A stretch of 64,000 nt of DNA. Origin: Amblyornis subalaris (Eukaryota; Chordata; Aves; Passeriformes; Ptilonorhynchidae). The first letter of the stretch is position 1; every line of letters begins with the position of its first letter. A program made the position numbers and the translations under genes. Shown here one piece after another: positions 11,905 through 25,600 of the stretch. Under the pieces are notes generated by a model, which did no database searches, was not told the origin of the DNA, and saw only the letters and a list, made by a program, of their open reading frames with translations. The stretch is from assembly GCA_018881555.1 (NCBI GenBank), contig JACAXG010000002.1:18036077-18100076 (forward strand), given 5' to 3'.

Positions 11905-13449
11905 AGGAGGTGGGCATGTAGACCTTTCTGACCATACAGTGAGCTGTGCATCTGAATTTGTTGGAATGATCCAGTCCAGGGCCTGCATTTTGTTTAGCAG
12001 CCCCCAAACCAGAGTGCTGATGACTGGCACTCTCAGTCTGTGGAAACTGCCTTGCTTAAACAGCCAGTGGAGCCGGGACAACTCATAGCAATCACGGATT
12101 TGGTCCAGGACTGAGCTTCAGCTCTCACATGAGATGGCCCTGATCCCATGCCTTGTTTCTCTCTTTCTAGCCTTCAAAGTGTTTTGGACTGGTCTTCAGT
12201 TCAAGGCCTACTTATTNCTCTGCATTTTTTGGGTAGGATGGGTTTGTAAGAAGTGAATTATATAGAAATGTTGGGAAAGGTGGTTCAAGCTGCAACATTT
12301 TGTTTTNCAGAGGTTAAACACAAGTTGGATGTTTCTTCGACAATGCTATAAATGTAAATGTGATGGGAAGCCTGGACAGTTGCAATATTTTCTACTTATT
12401 CATCCTTCCAAATGTGTGTGGACAAGACAACCTGGTACAGACAAAAATGCAGAATCTCCTTTGTATTATTTACTTTACATTTTCTGTGTCATGTAAGATG
12501 GGACTTAGAATGGACAAGGGTAGGAAGGAAAGTGTACGGAAGAATGTGAGTGATAGTTTTAAGACCAGAGCATTGGATAAGGCTTCTGTGTCTGCAGAAC
12601 TCTGTGTCCTTGACCAGAATGTGCAAGCTGGCTGATAAATATCCTTTCATTCATATGATATTGGACTGTTGAGATGAAGTTGGACATTCGGCTAAAACTA
12701 CAATGTTTTTGTTAAAAGAGAAAAAAAGTTTAAATTAACAGTTGCAGAACATGAATAAAAACAAACAAAAGGTCTGGAAGAACTAATTCAGATCCTTTTG
12801 TTNGAAACAGCATTTAAGAGAGGTCTGACATTTTGGTGTTTTATAAAAGCCTTTAAAGTTTCAACAGGTTTTTTTTTTCTATAGTTTTGGCAAAATTTTT
12901 AAAAACATAGAGAAAAGAAACCTTTCTTCTGTGTAGTCCTCTTCATAACGCAGATTTGAGTCATTGTAATGAGTCCACTGATAGGCATTCAGTTTTGCCA
13001 AGCACACGTGAGATTGAAAATNAAAAACCTGTGAAAGTACACAGTACATTTAATATATTTTAAGGACTTTTGTTTGAGGTTTTTTTTCCAATGATCTGGC
13101 ATAGAAGTTTTTCTATGTATCTTAATTCATACTTAGAAATGTACTTTTCACAGCTAAGAGTGTCATCATAGCTTCAATTTTGTCTTTAAAATAATGATGA
13201 GATTTGACTTTTTCTATGCTTTTATTTCTTCAGGTTTATAAATGGTGATTTTTTAATTTCTCTTTGCTATTGACACATGTCAAGGAATTTCAAAGGCAAA
13301 CAGAACTTTGCAATTGAAAACAAAATTCCTACACTGTCAGGCAACCCTTGTTTTAAACNTTAGGAGTGAATTTTTATTTTGCAAATTATTTGAATAAAAG
13401 AATGCATAAAAACCCCACCACTCAGTTATGTTCAAACTCAGTTGAACAA

Positions 13450-13555
13450 GGCACTGTGGAACCTGAACTTGTGTAAAAGCTGGTCCAGTTCTGAGCAGGG
13501 AGTTGCACCATATGAGAGCTCCAGAGGTCCCTTCCAACTCAAATTATTCTTTNTT
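13450..13555 (+). mobile_element. CR1 3'-end remnant
   Basis: The pattern GGTCCAGTTCTGAGCAGGG, a GTTG-type stretch, CCAGAGGTCCCTTCCAAC and AATTATTCT matches the last about 80 bases of CR1, ending just before the octamer tail. Upstream CR1 sequence is not recognisable. Two open frames cross it on opposite strands and are not genes. Confidence 0.65.
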
Positions 13556-16110
13556 ACTAAAATAAAATTTTCTAACTTCGCAATATCTAATATATTCTTT
13601 CTAGACTTATTTGAATCTAGACTTCTTCCAGATTTGAACACTTTTGGTTTTTGATCAAAACTTGGCTCAGAGTTCATTTATCTTTTCATTATTATCAGTT
13701 ACAATAAATACATGTTATCTTCAACTGGAGGGCTAGGGAATGATTAAAAATTACAAGGAGACCTCTTGGTATNGCTTTAAGAAGAATGAACAAATGCTCA
13801 AGAGGAATCTTCACAAACCATTTTGCTAATTCACTTACAAACACTGTGTAAGAAGGCATAACAGAACCAGCAAGACATCTCAGATCATATTATAACCAAG
13901 CTTTATTCTGTAACAGTCTCAATATACTAACAAAAACCTTATGTCTTTATTGCCCAAAACCATTGCACTGTAGCTAACTTAAATTGCCTGGTGTTTTAAA
14001 CATACTTTCACGGAGAAATGTCTGTAATGCGAGTTTCTCACTTGAAATTATCAATTGATGGAACATTTAAGAATACAAAATTGGGAGAAGTGTGGCAGAG
14101 AATGTTGAGGGGGGCTCCCCGGTACAGAGCTGGGCTCTCCCTTTTGCCACAACTTAGAGNAGACGCCACTCCACACATACAGTCCCGAGAGTAGTCAAGA
14201 AGGATGCAACTCTTATTTATTCTAGAATCCATGAACCTGCATAAGTGGAAATACTTTGTTTTGTTAAGCCGTAGATCATTCTTCCAAGTCTGTTTCTTTT
14301 AGCATGGCCTCTGTGGATTTTCAGGAGCTAGAACTATCCCACCTGTGACCAAGAGTGACCTAGAGTGACTCTTTCTGTGTCACAGGCGCAAAGAATTGTT
14401 ATCGGAAGCTTAAAGGACAAAAATTGCAATTACATTTATTGATTAAATGGCTTCATCACTTTTTTTTTGGATATACCTTCAATGCTATCCCAAGATATGA
14501 TCCAATGTCAGTGTCCACTACTCCTTTTTGTCCACATGACTTCTCCATTCATTTGCTTTCCTATGGATTATTGTTCTGTCTTGTCTATTAATACAGAACC
14601 AGAGGAGGCATCAGCAGGAGGAGAAAAACCAGCAGNTATCCAGACAGGATAGGAGAAATTGTGTTCCCAGCCTGTGAACACGGAAACCTGAGAGAGATCT
14701 GTATCAGAGCAGGATGAGGTTTACAGCATCTAATTCCACTTAAGTCCTAACACCTAATGTTTGCTGTTGGACATTTGTCCATCTCCTGAAACACATTGAT
14801 TAAAAAACCCTGCACCAATACTTTTTAACTTCATCTCCCTAACCCCTAATTATAAAATGTGATTATCAAAGAACAAAAAATTTGCTCTACTATCTTTATG
14901 ATGTACAATTCACACACTACCCCATCCTTCCAGTACAGGTTGGTAATTTTTAAAGGGCATTAAAATATGATAATAACAAGTATTATGCTTGCTGCTGTAT
15001 TATGAAATGTATCCTATTAGTCACTTTNTATCTGAAAGGCAGAAAAAATTTCCACCTAGCAACAGAAAGGCTTTTAGGATTAAAAAAAAATATTTGGCAG
15101 GCNGTAGGCGTGTTAAACTACGCCAGGAGGAACCCAATTGGAGGTTTCTAGAGACAACAGGAGCATAAATAAGTTGCCATCCGTGTCGCCCACCACAGCG
15201 CTGGAAGAAAATTCAAAGCTTTGTAACCTGAAGGAGCAGCAGAGAAGCAAAGGGCAGCCTGGTGGCAGCCATGGCCTGGCTGCAGGGATCCCTGAGAAGA
15301 ACCACTCCCCTCAAAAGCCACAGAGAGAAACATGGCAGCAGATAGCCCAGCTCACCTCATCCCCACTGTGCCATGCTCCTGCTCGCCTTGTGGGCCACAA
15401 TAAAGATACTTCACTTCCCTAGCTTAGAAAAACTGATCCACTACAAAAAATGCTCAATTAATGATGGTGCTGGTGAGACAGACTGAGAGATTCTTGCCAA
15501 GACTTCTTTCTTCCCTCCTACATAAGAAGATAGCTAGTGCAAGAGATTTTTACTGGAAAGCAAAGCAAGCAGAACACTTCAATTTTGGACACAAAGCAAG
15601 CCAAGCAAAGGACAAGAATTTTTCCTGTTGTTTGTTTNTATCAGTAACTACCTAGAAAAGGTTTTTTTCTGTGATCTCTAATCTATTCTGGAATAGAAAT
15701 ATCCTTGATGGGCCAGGCAAAGACTTTTTCCAAGAGAGCTATGTTTTAATCACATTAAAATTTTTATTCAATCCTTTTCATTTGGAGAAGGAGCTCTTTC
15801 AGCAGAAGAGGAATATGCAGCCAGTAAGCCTCNGTGCGTAGCTCAAGAGAAATAGGCAGCAATACTTCATTTCCCAGGTGTGTCCAAGCTCAGGACCAGG
15901 GAGTTCAGAAGGCAGCCAGGAAACTTCTACAGGCTTTATTGAAGATTAGGAATATCCTCCTGCCTCAGCAGGACATGTACCTTAGCCACACAGCTCTACA
16001 TTCCCTAAAGTCATCCTAAAATGAGATGAAGGAATTGCTTTTTCCACTTGTGAAGTGACACTGCTTTCACGTCTGACCACAACAAGTAAAATGTGCAAAA
16101 TGAATACAGA
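13556..16110. other. Non-coding DNA with a possible LTR-like segment
   Basis: No exon is recognised. The segment at 15104-15420 has LTR-like features and is listed separately. The rest is AT-rich unique sequence with frequent single N. Confidence 0.5.
15104..15420 (+). mobile_element. Possible degraded LTR or retroposed segment
   Basis: A GC-richer island lies in AT-rich surroundings. It begins around TGTTAAACTACGCC, has a TATA-like CATAAATAAG at about 15165, and shows GGGCCACAATAAAGATAC near its right end (15390-15412). That order resembles promoter to polyadenylation signal in a retroviral LTR. No second LTR, primer-binding site or target duplication is visible, so this is weak. The 94-codon frame over it resembles no protein. 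Confidence 0.3.
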
Positions 16111-16610
16111 TAGGAAGGACATCAACCTGTTGGAGCGAGTCCAGAGGAGGCCACCAAGGTGATTAGAGTGATGGAGCACCTCTCCTATGAGGAAAGGCTA
16201 AGAGAATTGGGATTGTTCAGCCTGGAAAACAGAAAGCTTTGGGATGACCTAACTTCCAGTGGCCTTCCAGTACCTGAAGGTTTGGGTTGGAAGGGAAGCC
16301 TACAGGAAAGANGGAGAGAGACTATTTACAAGAGCATGTGGTGACAGGATAAGGGCTAATGGCTTTAAGCTGAAGAGAGTAAATTTAGATTAGAAATAAA
16401 TTCTCTATTGTGAGGGAGGTGAGACACAGGAACAGGTTGCCCAGAGAAGTTATGGATGCTCCATTCTTAGAAGTGTTCAAGGCCAGGCTGCATGGGGCTT
16501 GGAGCAAGCTGGTCAGCTGGAAGGTGTCCCTGATCATGGCAGGGGGGCTGGAACAGGATGATCTTTAAGGTCCCTTCCAACCCAAACCATTCTATGGTTC
16601 TATGATTCTA
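16111..16610 (+). mobile_element. CR1 LINE, 5'-truncated 3' end
   Basis: The segment starts in GTTGGAGCGAGTCCAGAGGAGG and continues through CACCTCTCCTATGAGGAAAG, GGTTGCCCAGAGAAGTTATG and GATCTTTAAGGTCCCTTCC, ending CTATGGTTCTATGATTCTA. It reaches further 5' than the copy at 7236-7673 and has more substitutions and an N at 16312. Frames inside are RT C-terminal remnants interrupted by stops. Confidence 0.94.
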
Positions 16611-19600
16611 TTAAATGAGCATAAGGAATGCATGTCACCCCTCAGGCCTGGATGGAGCTGGTCTATTCACAGCACACTCTTCCTGCTGCACACTGCAGGC
16701 CACCAGAGGAGGGAGGCCTGAGAAAGGTCAAGCTTTGTCAGCCTCAGCCCTGTTATGGAGGCAGGAGATATACCNGCAGGAGTCAATGTTCCTGCTCTCT
16801 CCCTACGAGTCATTACATGGACATTGCNGGACGACGACTGTGTCCCTTTGTCAGGAAGGATGGATCACATCCTCAGCTGGGACTCACCAACACCCTCCCT
16901 CAATGGGAGAGGAAGGTGTTTGCCTTATTTCATTGGCAGAGAGTGACAGTATTTGTGCCAAATCAGGAAAGGCTCTATCCTGCATAAGAGGGCAGCAGGG
17001 TCACTCTGAGATGAGTGTTTCATAACACTGAGAAAGCAACGCTGTCCATGTCCCCTGCAGCCTGCCCCCAAAGTGCCACNCACAAGTGGCCTGGTGGCAC
17101 CCCCGTGGAGGATGCCAGTAAGCAAAACAGTGCCGGGCAGGAGAAAGTGGTCTGCTGCTTGTTATCTGAGAAGCCTTCAGATTGCTTCCTTTCTTATTCC
17201 CACCTACTGAAGAGGGTGCTGGGAGCGATAAACCTCTGCCCAGAGTAAAACTCTTCCCACCTTTTATATTAAACAGAATCCACTCTACTCTAGTTTGGAG
17301 ACAAGTTGTAAGCAGTAATTTGAGGATACCTAAAATGGCTGTGCACTTCCCTTCTGTTCAGCCCAGTCTTTGTGTTCCCTATCATGAATTAGGCAGGGCA
17401 AACATAGCCAGACAAAACATGGGCTGAAACCTGCCATCAGAGCTTGNCCCCATCACACAACCAGTGCCCGAGGCTGGAATTCGATCATGAGAGAGCTAAT
17501 AATAACAACACACAGCAAAGAGCAGAGTACCTTGCTGCTGTTGTTGAAAGCATGAAAAATACCATCTTAATTTAGAGACTTATTATGGCAAATTATGGCA
17601 GAACATGCTGACAAATGTGGAGCAAGCTATAAGTGCTATGCTATGGNATGTACTCTTATTGCAATAATAAAAAAAACCCTTCTGAAAATAGTTTCAAAAA
17701 AAAAGAAAGAATATTCTGCTGTTTATTCAACAATAAAAACAGAAAAAGCTATGACAACCACAAAATACTCTCTCTTTAAAGTGGGCAAAAATAAACTAAA
17801 ATGAGCCAAGTTACTCTTCTGCCTCTGAAAACCTGCTAAACACCCCCATGGCCTGAAGAATACTCCACACAAATTATTTTGATCTTTTTCAGATTTGTTT
17901 TTCATCACTGTTAATATATTCATTTTGTAAAATTTTATTCTTAAAACCAGTAAAGCTCACATTCAAAGAAACACAGGAACTTCAAAGCCTGGTGGTATTT
18001 CATGGCTTTCATTTTACCTGGATGTGAGGAAAAAACCTAAGAACTTTAAGACATTGCTGTGAGCTTGGTTAGGATGAAGTGCTTGCACACACATCAGAGG
18101 CAGCAGCACATATGCAGGACCCGTCAGTTTGCTAGGCTGTCTTCTTGTGCTGCTCCAGCCGGGAAAGCAGAGGTGGGCTGCAGACCTGCTGGAGGCTCCC
18201 TTGGTTGAAGTAGGATCTCAGCTTCAGAAGGCCTGAAATTCCTTCCTTCTCACTGCCCTCAGCTTCCCAGCAGACCAGGAACAGGACAAGTGGAGAAACT
18301 AGGCATACCATGGGGTTGCTGTCCACTGACATGCCTGAGGGCTGTCACTGGTACTCTGTTGGCACCAGGGCTCCCCAGTGCCAAGCTGGACTCAGGCTGT
18401 TCTTTGCTTTTTCGCAGCATCTCCTCTAAAGCCATGCTAGTACAGGAGCAGGCTGCACCACCAACAGCACGGTCAGAGCTTTCCACATGCACTCTGGGAG
18501 GTGACCTGCATTTCATTTAACAGTAGCTTATAATTATTATCTGAGGTTTCTTAGTGAAATACTAGAGAAATCCTAAATTCGGTTGGAAAAAGATCAGCCT
18601 TTTCTGTTTGCAGTTACTTGTTGGAGAGATTATTCTCAGGAGTTATAAACCATTCTCCAGCAAGGAAGGAGTGTTTGGGATTTCCAGCATTAATGCTCCT
18701 AAGAAATCATTTGGCTGTCACTAACGTTATGTAAATAGATGGTTCATGTTTGTACTCTACAAAATGCATTTACAAGAAAAAGGCTGACTAATTCGGAGGT
18801 CAGCTTCTAATTCAAGGTTAGTGCTCAACAGTTTTTTTCCCCTGCCAAATAAAACCACTAAAGGCTAAATTAAAACCATGTGCTCTAACTTACCTTTAGG
18901 TAGTTACTGATACAAAGAGGATGGAAGCAATTTTGCTGTCAAATTTAATGCCACTGTCTAAGAAGTGAAGTAAAACATCCTACAGAAGCTTTTGCACAAG
19001 GACATACATCAAGGGTGCCCGACCTAGAAGGTGTGAAGTGCTTGAGTACATGAAAGCCACCTTTCAGTGATCTGTCACTGTTACAGGTTAGAGGCTTAAT
19101 TTCCTATGAATACATTGAAATAAATAGCAATTTAATGAACAAATAATATTCTTCATTAGGAAGAACAATTGGCTACAGAGGGGGAAAAAAAGAGGATCAG
19201 CATGAAGACATTTGACCCATACTANATGGTAATATTGAAGACAGCTGCCAAATTTCTGAAAACTACCAGCTTCCAAAGTTTGTATCAGTATTTTATTCTC
19301 CCTTTTAGCCATTTGTTTATTACTGCTTAAACATTATCTGGTCTTTAAAATTTTGCTTAAAACTGAAATGAAAACTAAACTCCACTCTTTTTTATTAGCT
19401 TCTTGGGTGTAAATAAAACTTCAGATTCATCCAGCATCTTCTTAAGACATTATGTCTGGAGAGAGTGGGAATGCTCACCTGAGGACTTGAGCTGAAGGTC
19501 AGTGATGCTGTTCAACTTCTGCCAGACTAGAAGTAGGGTGCAATGTTTCTGTTCAGCCCCATGAACATGCTTCCAAATGGTTGGAGGACTGCGGTTTGCC

Positions 19601-22600
19601 TGGCCCCATCCCTCAATCCCTCTGTGCCTAAGAAATGTTCGGCCCAGGTCTGTGAATGTGTGTCAGGAAGATAAAAACCCAAGCAGATTAAATAAAGAAA
19701 TAGAGCATCCATTTATTTAACTGCACTGGCAGGGACAGCATGGGCACACGGTGGCTGAGTGCAGGGCCGGGTTTGCCATGCTTGCTGCCTGCTTCCACCT
19801 GGGTTGGGAAGGCTCCTCCATCCTTCACAGGACCGGAAGGGCCCCTGCAGCCCACAGCCAGTGCAGGGTGGATGTGTCTAACGAGTCTCCCAAGTGCTGG
19901 GTTACCTGGAGATGCACCCTGCTCCAAACAGAAATAAACAGGCATGGCTCCAGGTTCAAGGCACTGGATAAGACACTAAACTGACATCATAGCCTGAAAA
20001 TTACTGAATCTGCCCAGAGCAAAACAAAGATCTCACAACTACTATGGAAGTGCTAAGTATTCACTCTCCCAAAAGGATTTCTCAGATGCTGAGCCTCATC
20101 TGTCTTTTCTGGAATCTCTCTTATTTCTCAAAGCCTCTTCTCATTTCAGGCTTTACATTCATATGGTACCTTTAAATCCAACAAATGCTAAATTTCTTTG
20201 CTAAACTTGGCTCCCATAAAAATATAAAAAGACCTATTTTAAATATGTGGCCAGACTAAAGGTGGTGACACCAGAAGAACTGCCATTACAATCATCTCAT
20301 ATGCAAATATTTTGTCTTTAGAAATTGTGACCTCATGCTTTTATAGTAGGCTCAGTACTGTCTGTAGATCTAGCACGGTGTCCAGGGGTGGGACCCAGCA
20401 CCAAATGGGAATAATCAGAGGAGTTATTACCTAACATTGAGCCTTTAATAGCTCACATTGCATCTGTACCCAGATTCTGACCATGACTATAGTGGTAACA
20501 TGCCTTCCATGAGGCAGGATATGCTGCCTGAAAAGAAAGAGGTTTAGGTTTTTGGATTAAGTGGAGAAATGGTTTTGAGTGGATCAGCCAAGATAGCAAT
20601 AATTGTTATGAGGCTTAATGTAGCTTGTGCAGAAAATATTTCTCAATTGCTTATGGTGGATTGTCAGATGTAAGAGCAGGCAAATTGAGCAGACTGTGAA
20701 AATAATCCTAGCATAGCTTCCAACAACAGAAGTTAAACTTTTTTGTTGCTAAGAAATGTGAAATTACAAAAAGCAGTAATGCCAGTTGCTGCAGAACCAA
20801 CAAAAGCATAAAATGTTGTTAGCTGCAGTCATTCATTATACAGCATCTGATTAAAGGAACCTGATAAGTAGCATTTTCCAAGACTTGCCCTTAGATAAAA
20901 TTATGTTTTGGCAGAAAAGGTCTTCTGTATTGACACATATTGCATACTGAGAAAACATTTTTAAAAACTTTACTTAAGAGAGCATATTTTTCCCACTGTT
21001 CACTAAAGACTCACATCATATTAAAACACTTCCAAAGACTTTTCATCATTTGAACAGGAGCTAATCAGTTATTTGTCTGAGTGATTTCAATACGGCAATG
21101 AAGCAGCTATAGAAATTTTTGAAAAAATAAAACAATAAACTAGATTACAATCAAACGATTTGATTTTCAATACTATCCTTAGCTGGAGATGCCAGTATTA
21201 ACTCTGGGAGATGCTACTTTCTAAAAATTTAATGAAAAATGAGAATGAATGATTGCTGCCAACTAACTGTTGAAATCATATATATTGCATACATCCATAA
21301 TAGATGATCACTTAATCTTCATTTAATCTTGACGGTTATGCTTAGCTTTCAATCATATAGGGGGTTTAATCACGTCTCCAAGTGTCAGAATTACCAACCT
21401 TTGTCAAACTTCAATTCATGGCAATGATAAGGCAAGCCTTCACATGGCAGTTTATCTCTATACCCTAAAGTTGAAAGATCTTAAAATGTTTTCCAGCTAA
21501 TAGAAACTATTTTTGTCCAGTAGTTAAGAATTGCTCAATTGCAATTTTAAAATTCCTTAAGGATGAGTTAGATGGTGATGAAGGAAAGATGTTTTCAGCG
21601 ACTGAATACTCTTCATCTCACAGTGCTAAAAGTTTGACTGCTCTAATTTTAAAGCTATCTAATCTTTTATGTGCTAAAGCATATGAAATCATGCATTATT
21701 AGAAATGTGAATTACAAGAAGAGTTCATTTATTTGGTGTTATATATAACCTTTATCTAAAATGCATTATNTGGTTAAAAATTTTTCATTTAGTAACATTC
21801 ATTAAGTCTCAAACTCTTCTTTCAGAGAATAAAATTGCTTCAACCTGATTGAGATATTTTATCTGGGGAAAGAAAAAAGTGACTTTTTAATAAAATCTAT
21901 AATCGTCAGTGAATGTTTTGATGCTTGACAGTGAATTGGATGTGAATCCTGTGTATAAAGGATGTTCTTTACTGGGAGATCCATTCAAGTGAGTGTATAG
22001 GCCTCAGGAGTCTCACGCTGGAAAACAGCCACATATTCTTCCTTCAGAAATGCATGTTTTTCAATTTCTTAGAACATGTGGAATATGTTATATTCCTTTC
22101 ACTGTTGCATCTGAGGCATGCATGAATATTTTCCTTGTATACACATAGTTGGAAAGAGTGCAGAAATCTATTAAAGGCAAACTCTATTTAATGACAAGCT
22201 TTCAATTTCAATTATTTTAATTGTAGAAGTAAGGAGTATTATCAATTGATTTTTTTTAAAGATACGCTTGTAGTACTAAAACTATGCATATCAGTTTACC
22301 AATAAAGTGAAGCTTATCAGAGTGGAATGCCACAGCTGAGAGCAGGGGACATTTCCACCTTGAAGAAAATCAGATGACACTTGAAAGGCAAAATAGCACT
22401 TCCCTGAAATGTCCTTTAAAATAATGTTCCTAATTCCTACCTGAAACAGTGACCAACCTGCCCAAGAACGATGCTTTCAGGACAGATGATTTGTTCTACA
22501 ATGAAAAGACAGTGTGAGCCTGCACTCAGGCTTTTTAGATTAGTCCTAGGACTTGGGGATTTGTTTTTTGTTTTCGAGTGTCACTAAATCTTTCTCCCTG

Positions 22601-25600
22601 CCCCTCTGCTGCAAGATTCATTATTTTCTGTGCAAGGGCCCTTCTTTCAAAGTCCTCCATTATTCTGTTTTGACCATACTGGGGAACTTATCCAAGTCAA
22701 CAAAAAGGCAGCCTTTATCACAGAGAGGCTGTTCATGGAGTGGATGGTTTCATATATTGCTGGGGGAGAATTGCCTTAACATCGCTTATTCACACTGCTG
22801 TGCCAGGTGCATCCACTTACATGGCTCAAAACGCCGCTACCACCACATCCTCTGCTGCCAAGACCATTATGTGTTCTGAGTGATGGAGCAAGAGGCAGGA
22901 CTTAGATCTTCTCTGCTGGGAAGCGGAGGGAGAGAGACNGATCTTTGTGTCTCAAAAGAAAAAAAATCTGCTGTAGGGAGCCTTTTAACTCGCTGCGGCT
23001 CTGCAACTGTGAGCGCTTCGGAAGAAGATGGGGAGGAAAATAGCAGGAGTTTAGAANAAGACTCTGCTTTGCATCACTGCCCCAAGATACTGTAAAGAGG
23101 ACAAAGGGAAACTGGGATATAAATAGAGAATGACATTTTCCTTGCATTGTCCACAATGAATACATTTGTACATGAACAAAATCGTTGGAACGAGACAACA
23201 TGCATGCCTGATGCTGAAGAAAAGCTTGTTTGTGCTTAGTACATTGAAGACATTGTTCGAAAATAGTTCATCCTTTTGTAAATATTGCCTCGGCATTGGT
23301 GCCAGGGTCACTGCTGCTTTGCGCTATCAGCTGAATAAGTATCAGTCATGCACATGCTGCTGGGAGAAATTTTAATANGGGCACCAGATTTAAAAGCAGA
23401 AAATTATCCTCTTAAGGACTGTCCCCTTCATTTGTACTTAATACTCCCTGCTTTACTCCTAGTCTTCTTTCTTCCAAACTTACCCTATTTTNTTGCACCT
23501 AAAGGGTGTTTCACACATGTCACCAGGAAATAAAACCTGCCCCGTCCCTCAGGCACTGGTGGTGTGTGTACAGAAAGCAGATGTCCCTTTCTGACAAAAC
23601 CCTGGTAGGAGGAAATCTTGCCTTCGCTTTTCATCTGCAGTGATACAACTGCAGCAGGCACAGGCTACGCTCCCACCTCGTGCAAAGTGGCTGAGGTCAG
23701 CTGAGCGGCGCCACGATGGAGATCTTGGCTCTTTGGTTTGTTTGCTTGTTTTCTGGAAAGACATTTACGTGGCAACATTTCTTTTCTTTTCTCCAGAAGT
23801 TTTGAAAATCCAGCAAAACAAATACTTGTACCATGTGCAAAACCAAATCTACGAAATTAATAAAGTATGTTCTTCAGCCAGTGAAAGCCTCCATGTATCC
23901 CTGAGCAGAAGGCAAATATGATGAACAAGATACATTTGTATTCATCCCCATACCCAGATTTTTTGGCAAGATAAACCACAATCTGAAACTACAAAAATTG
24001 CAGGACCCTCCAGCATTTCACGCTAGCAGGCAAATACAGCTATTGCTACGATTCCATCAAATAGATGAGGGGAAAGTGAACTACTGACTTGAAAAAAAAT
24101 GGTCAATGGAAAAGCTGAAAATTACACCTTTAAAAAATTCTGTGATGTCCAGGCAATTTTGAAAATGTTTCTCTGCCCTAAATAAGGTATAGTTCAAGTT
24201 CAAACAAGATGTGGTAGGAGCTATTGTACCAGGCTTACACAGCGTCTGGGTATAATGATGCCACACATCCTGAAGATTACTATACTCTGCCACTCTCTGC
24301 TTTTATTCTATGGTAATGCCCCAGGGTTAAAAAGGTTCAAATCAGGCCTCCAGATTTTGCAGCTGAAAGTGGGAGTTTCATTAGGATGACAGAACAGGGA
24401 CATCACAAGTGTTTTTCTTGCAACTTGCACTGTGCAGTTTGAAGTTAAGTTGTGTTGTGCTCACCCACCTTCACCTGGACAACAGGGCCAGGCACTCAAT
24501 CTGCTCCCGGCTGGCGGGACATGGCTTAGGGGACAAGAGTCCTGCTCTGCTGCTGGCTTGTTTGGTGACAGTGGCCAACTTCTGAGAGAGCCCTCTGGGA
24601 AGAAAAAGGACAGTGGCGTAGCTCGGAACCTAAGGAGGCTGGAAATAGATACTCTTTCCCCCCTGACCCATTCTATGATGATAGGTAGTCACCACAGGAA
24701 TCCCAGTTTTTTAGGAGGTCCATGTGCTTTAGTTCAACAACTGCTTTTACGCATTTGACCTCTGCNTGCATTTACGGCACGGAAGATGTGCTCTTCTGGG
24801 TATTCCTGACTCAGATAGCCTTGTCCTGTTACCACCTTGATTGCAGTTGTGGGGTTTTTTTGCCGTGTTATTGCCTTTTATTTTTTGCCAGGTTATTACA
24901 ACAATAAAGGTTTAACATTCTGCTGTCTTCTAAGAAAAGGGTAAAATAATCCATAGGTCAAGGACGAATGTCCAAAGACTGTAGTAATTAATTAATGGAA
25001 AATTTACTTCATATCTGGTAATAATGATTTGCAAGAAATTACTCCATCATATGTCACTACAGGCTTTCCTGATAAATACCTTAATGAAGGCAATTTTTAT
25101 GTCTTCTAATTCAGATCTACTGTTCAGGAGCTGTTTGGAGTTTGTGAAATATTAGATAATTGCCTGCAAAACTGTTGCACCTGGTTTTCTTTCCAGAAGC
25201 AATGCCACAGCCCACGCCAAACTAAAGGATACCTATGCTTTCACACATGTAGGAGACAACTAACAATGGTAAAAAGTTTATAACTGAAAAAAAAAAAAGG
25301 CAGACCACTTAAATTCATGGTTCAGTCTTTATTATTATTATTAAAAAAANTTGTGGCTACTGCACAAGGTGATAAAAGTTGGGTTTTTTTTTTAATTGGT
25401 TCTGTAGTTTTTGGAACTAAAATGTTGAGAAGATTGGTCAAAACCAACTACAGTACCAAGATTGCTTTTGTTTGAGCTCCGGACACCTTAAGCTCTCAGT
25501 GCAGTTCTCTGCACATTTTCCAGCACTGCAATGGGTCTAGGATTCCATCCTTCCTCTCTCAATGGTTCAAAAAATAATAAGAAAACCTAGGGGTCAAAGG

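Larger units (their letters stand above)
9651..13449. other. Non-coding DNA with G4 motif, palindrome and enhancer-like block
   Basis: No exon or transposon is recognised. A G-quadruplex motif, a perfect palindrome and a candidate conserved block within this stretch are listed separately. Unresolved single bases become frequent from 11218. Confidence 0.5.

Noticed and set aside
18078..18120. U6 snRNA-like stretch (GTGCTTGC ... CAGCACATATGC)
   Set aside because: Only the short 5' words match and the sequence diverges at once. No downstream U6 core is present.
24325..24350. tRNA B-box-like GGTTCAAATC
   Set aside because: The flanking bases do not form a T-arm stem, and no acceptor stem or A-box is found at the right distance.
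24660..24682. CCATTCTATGATGAT resembling a CR1 terminal octamer
   Set aside because: The sequence before it does not match the CR1 3' end.
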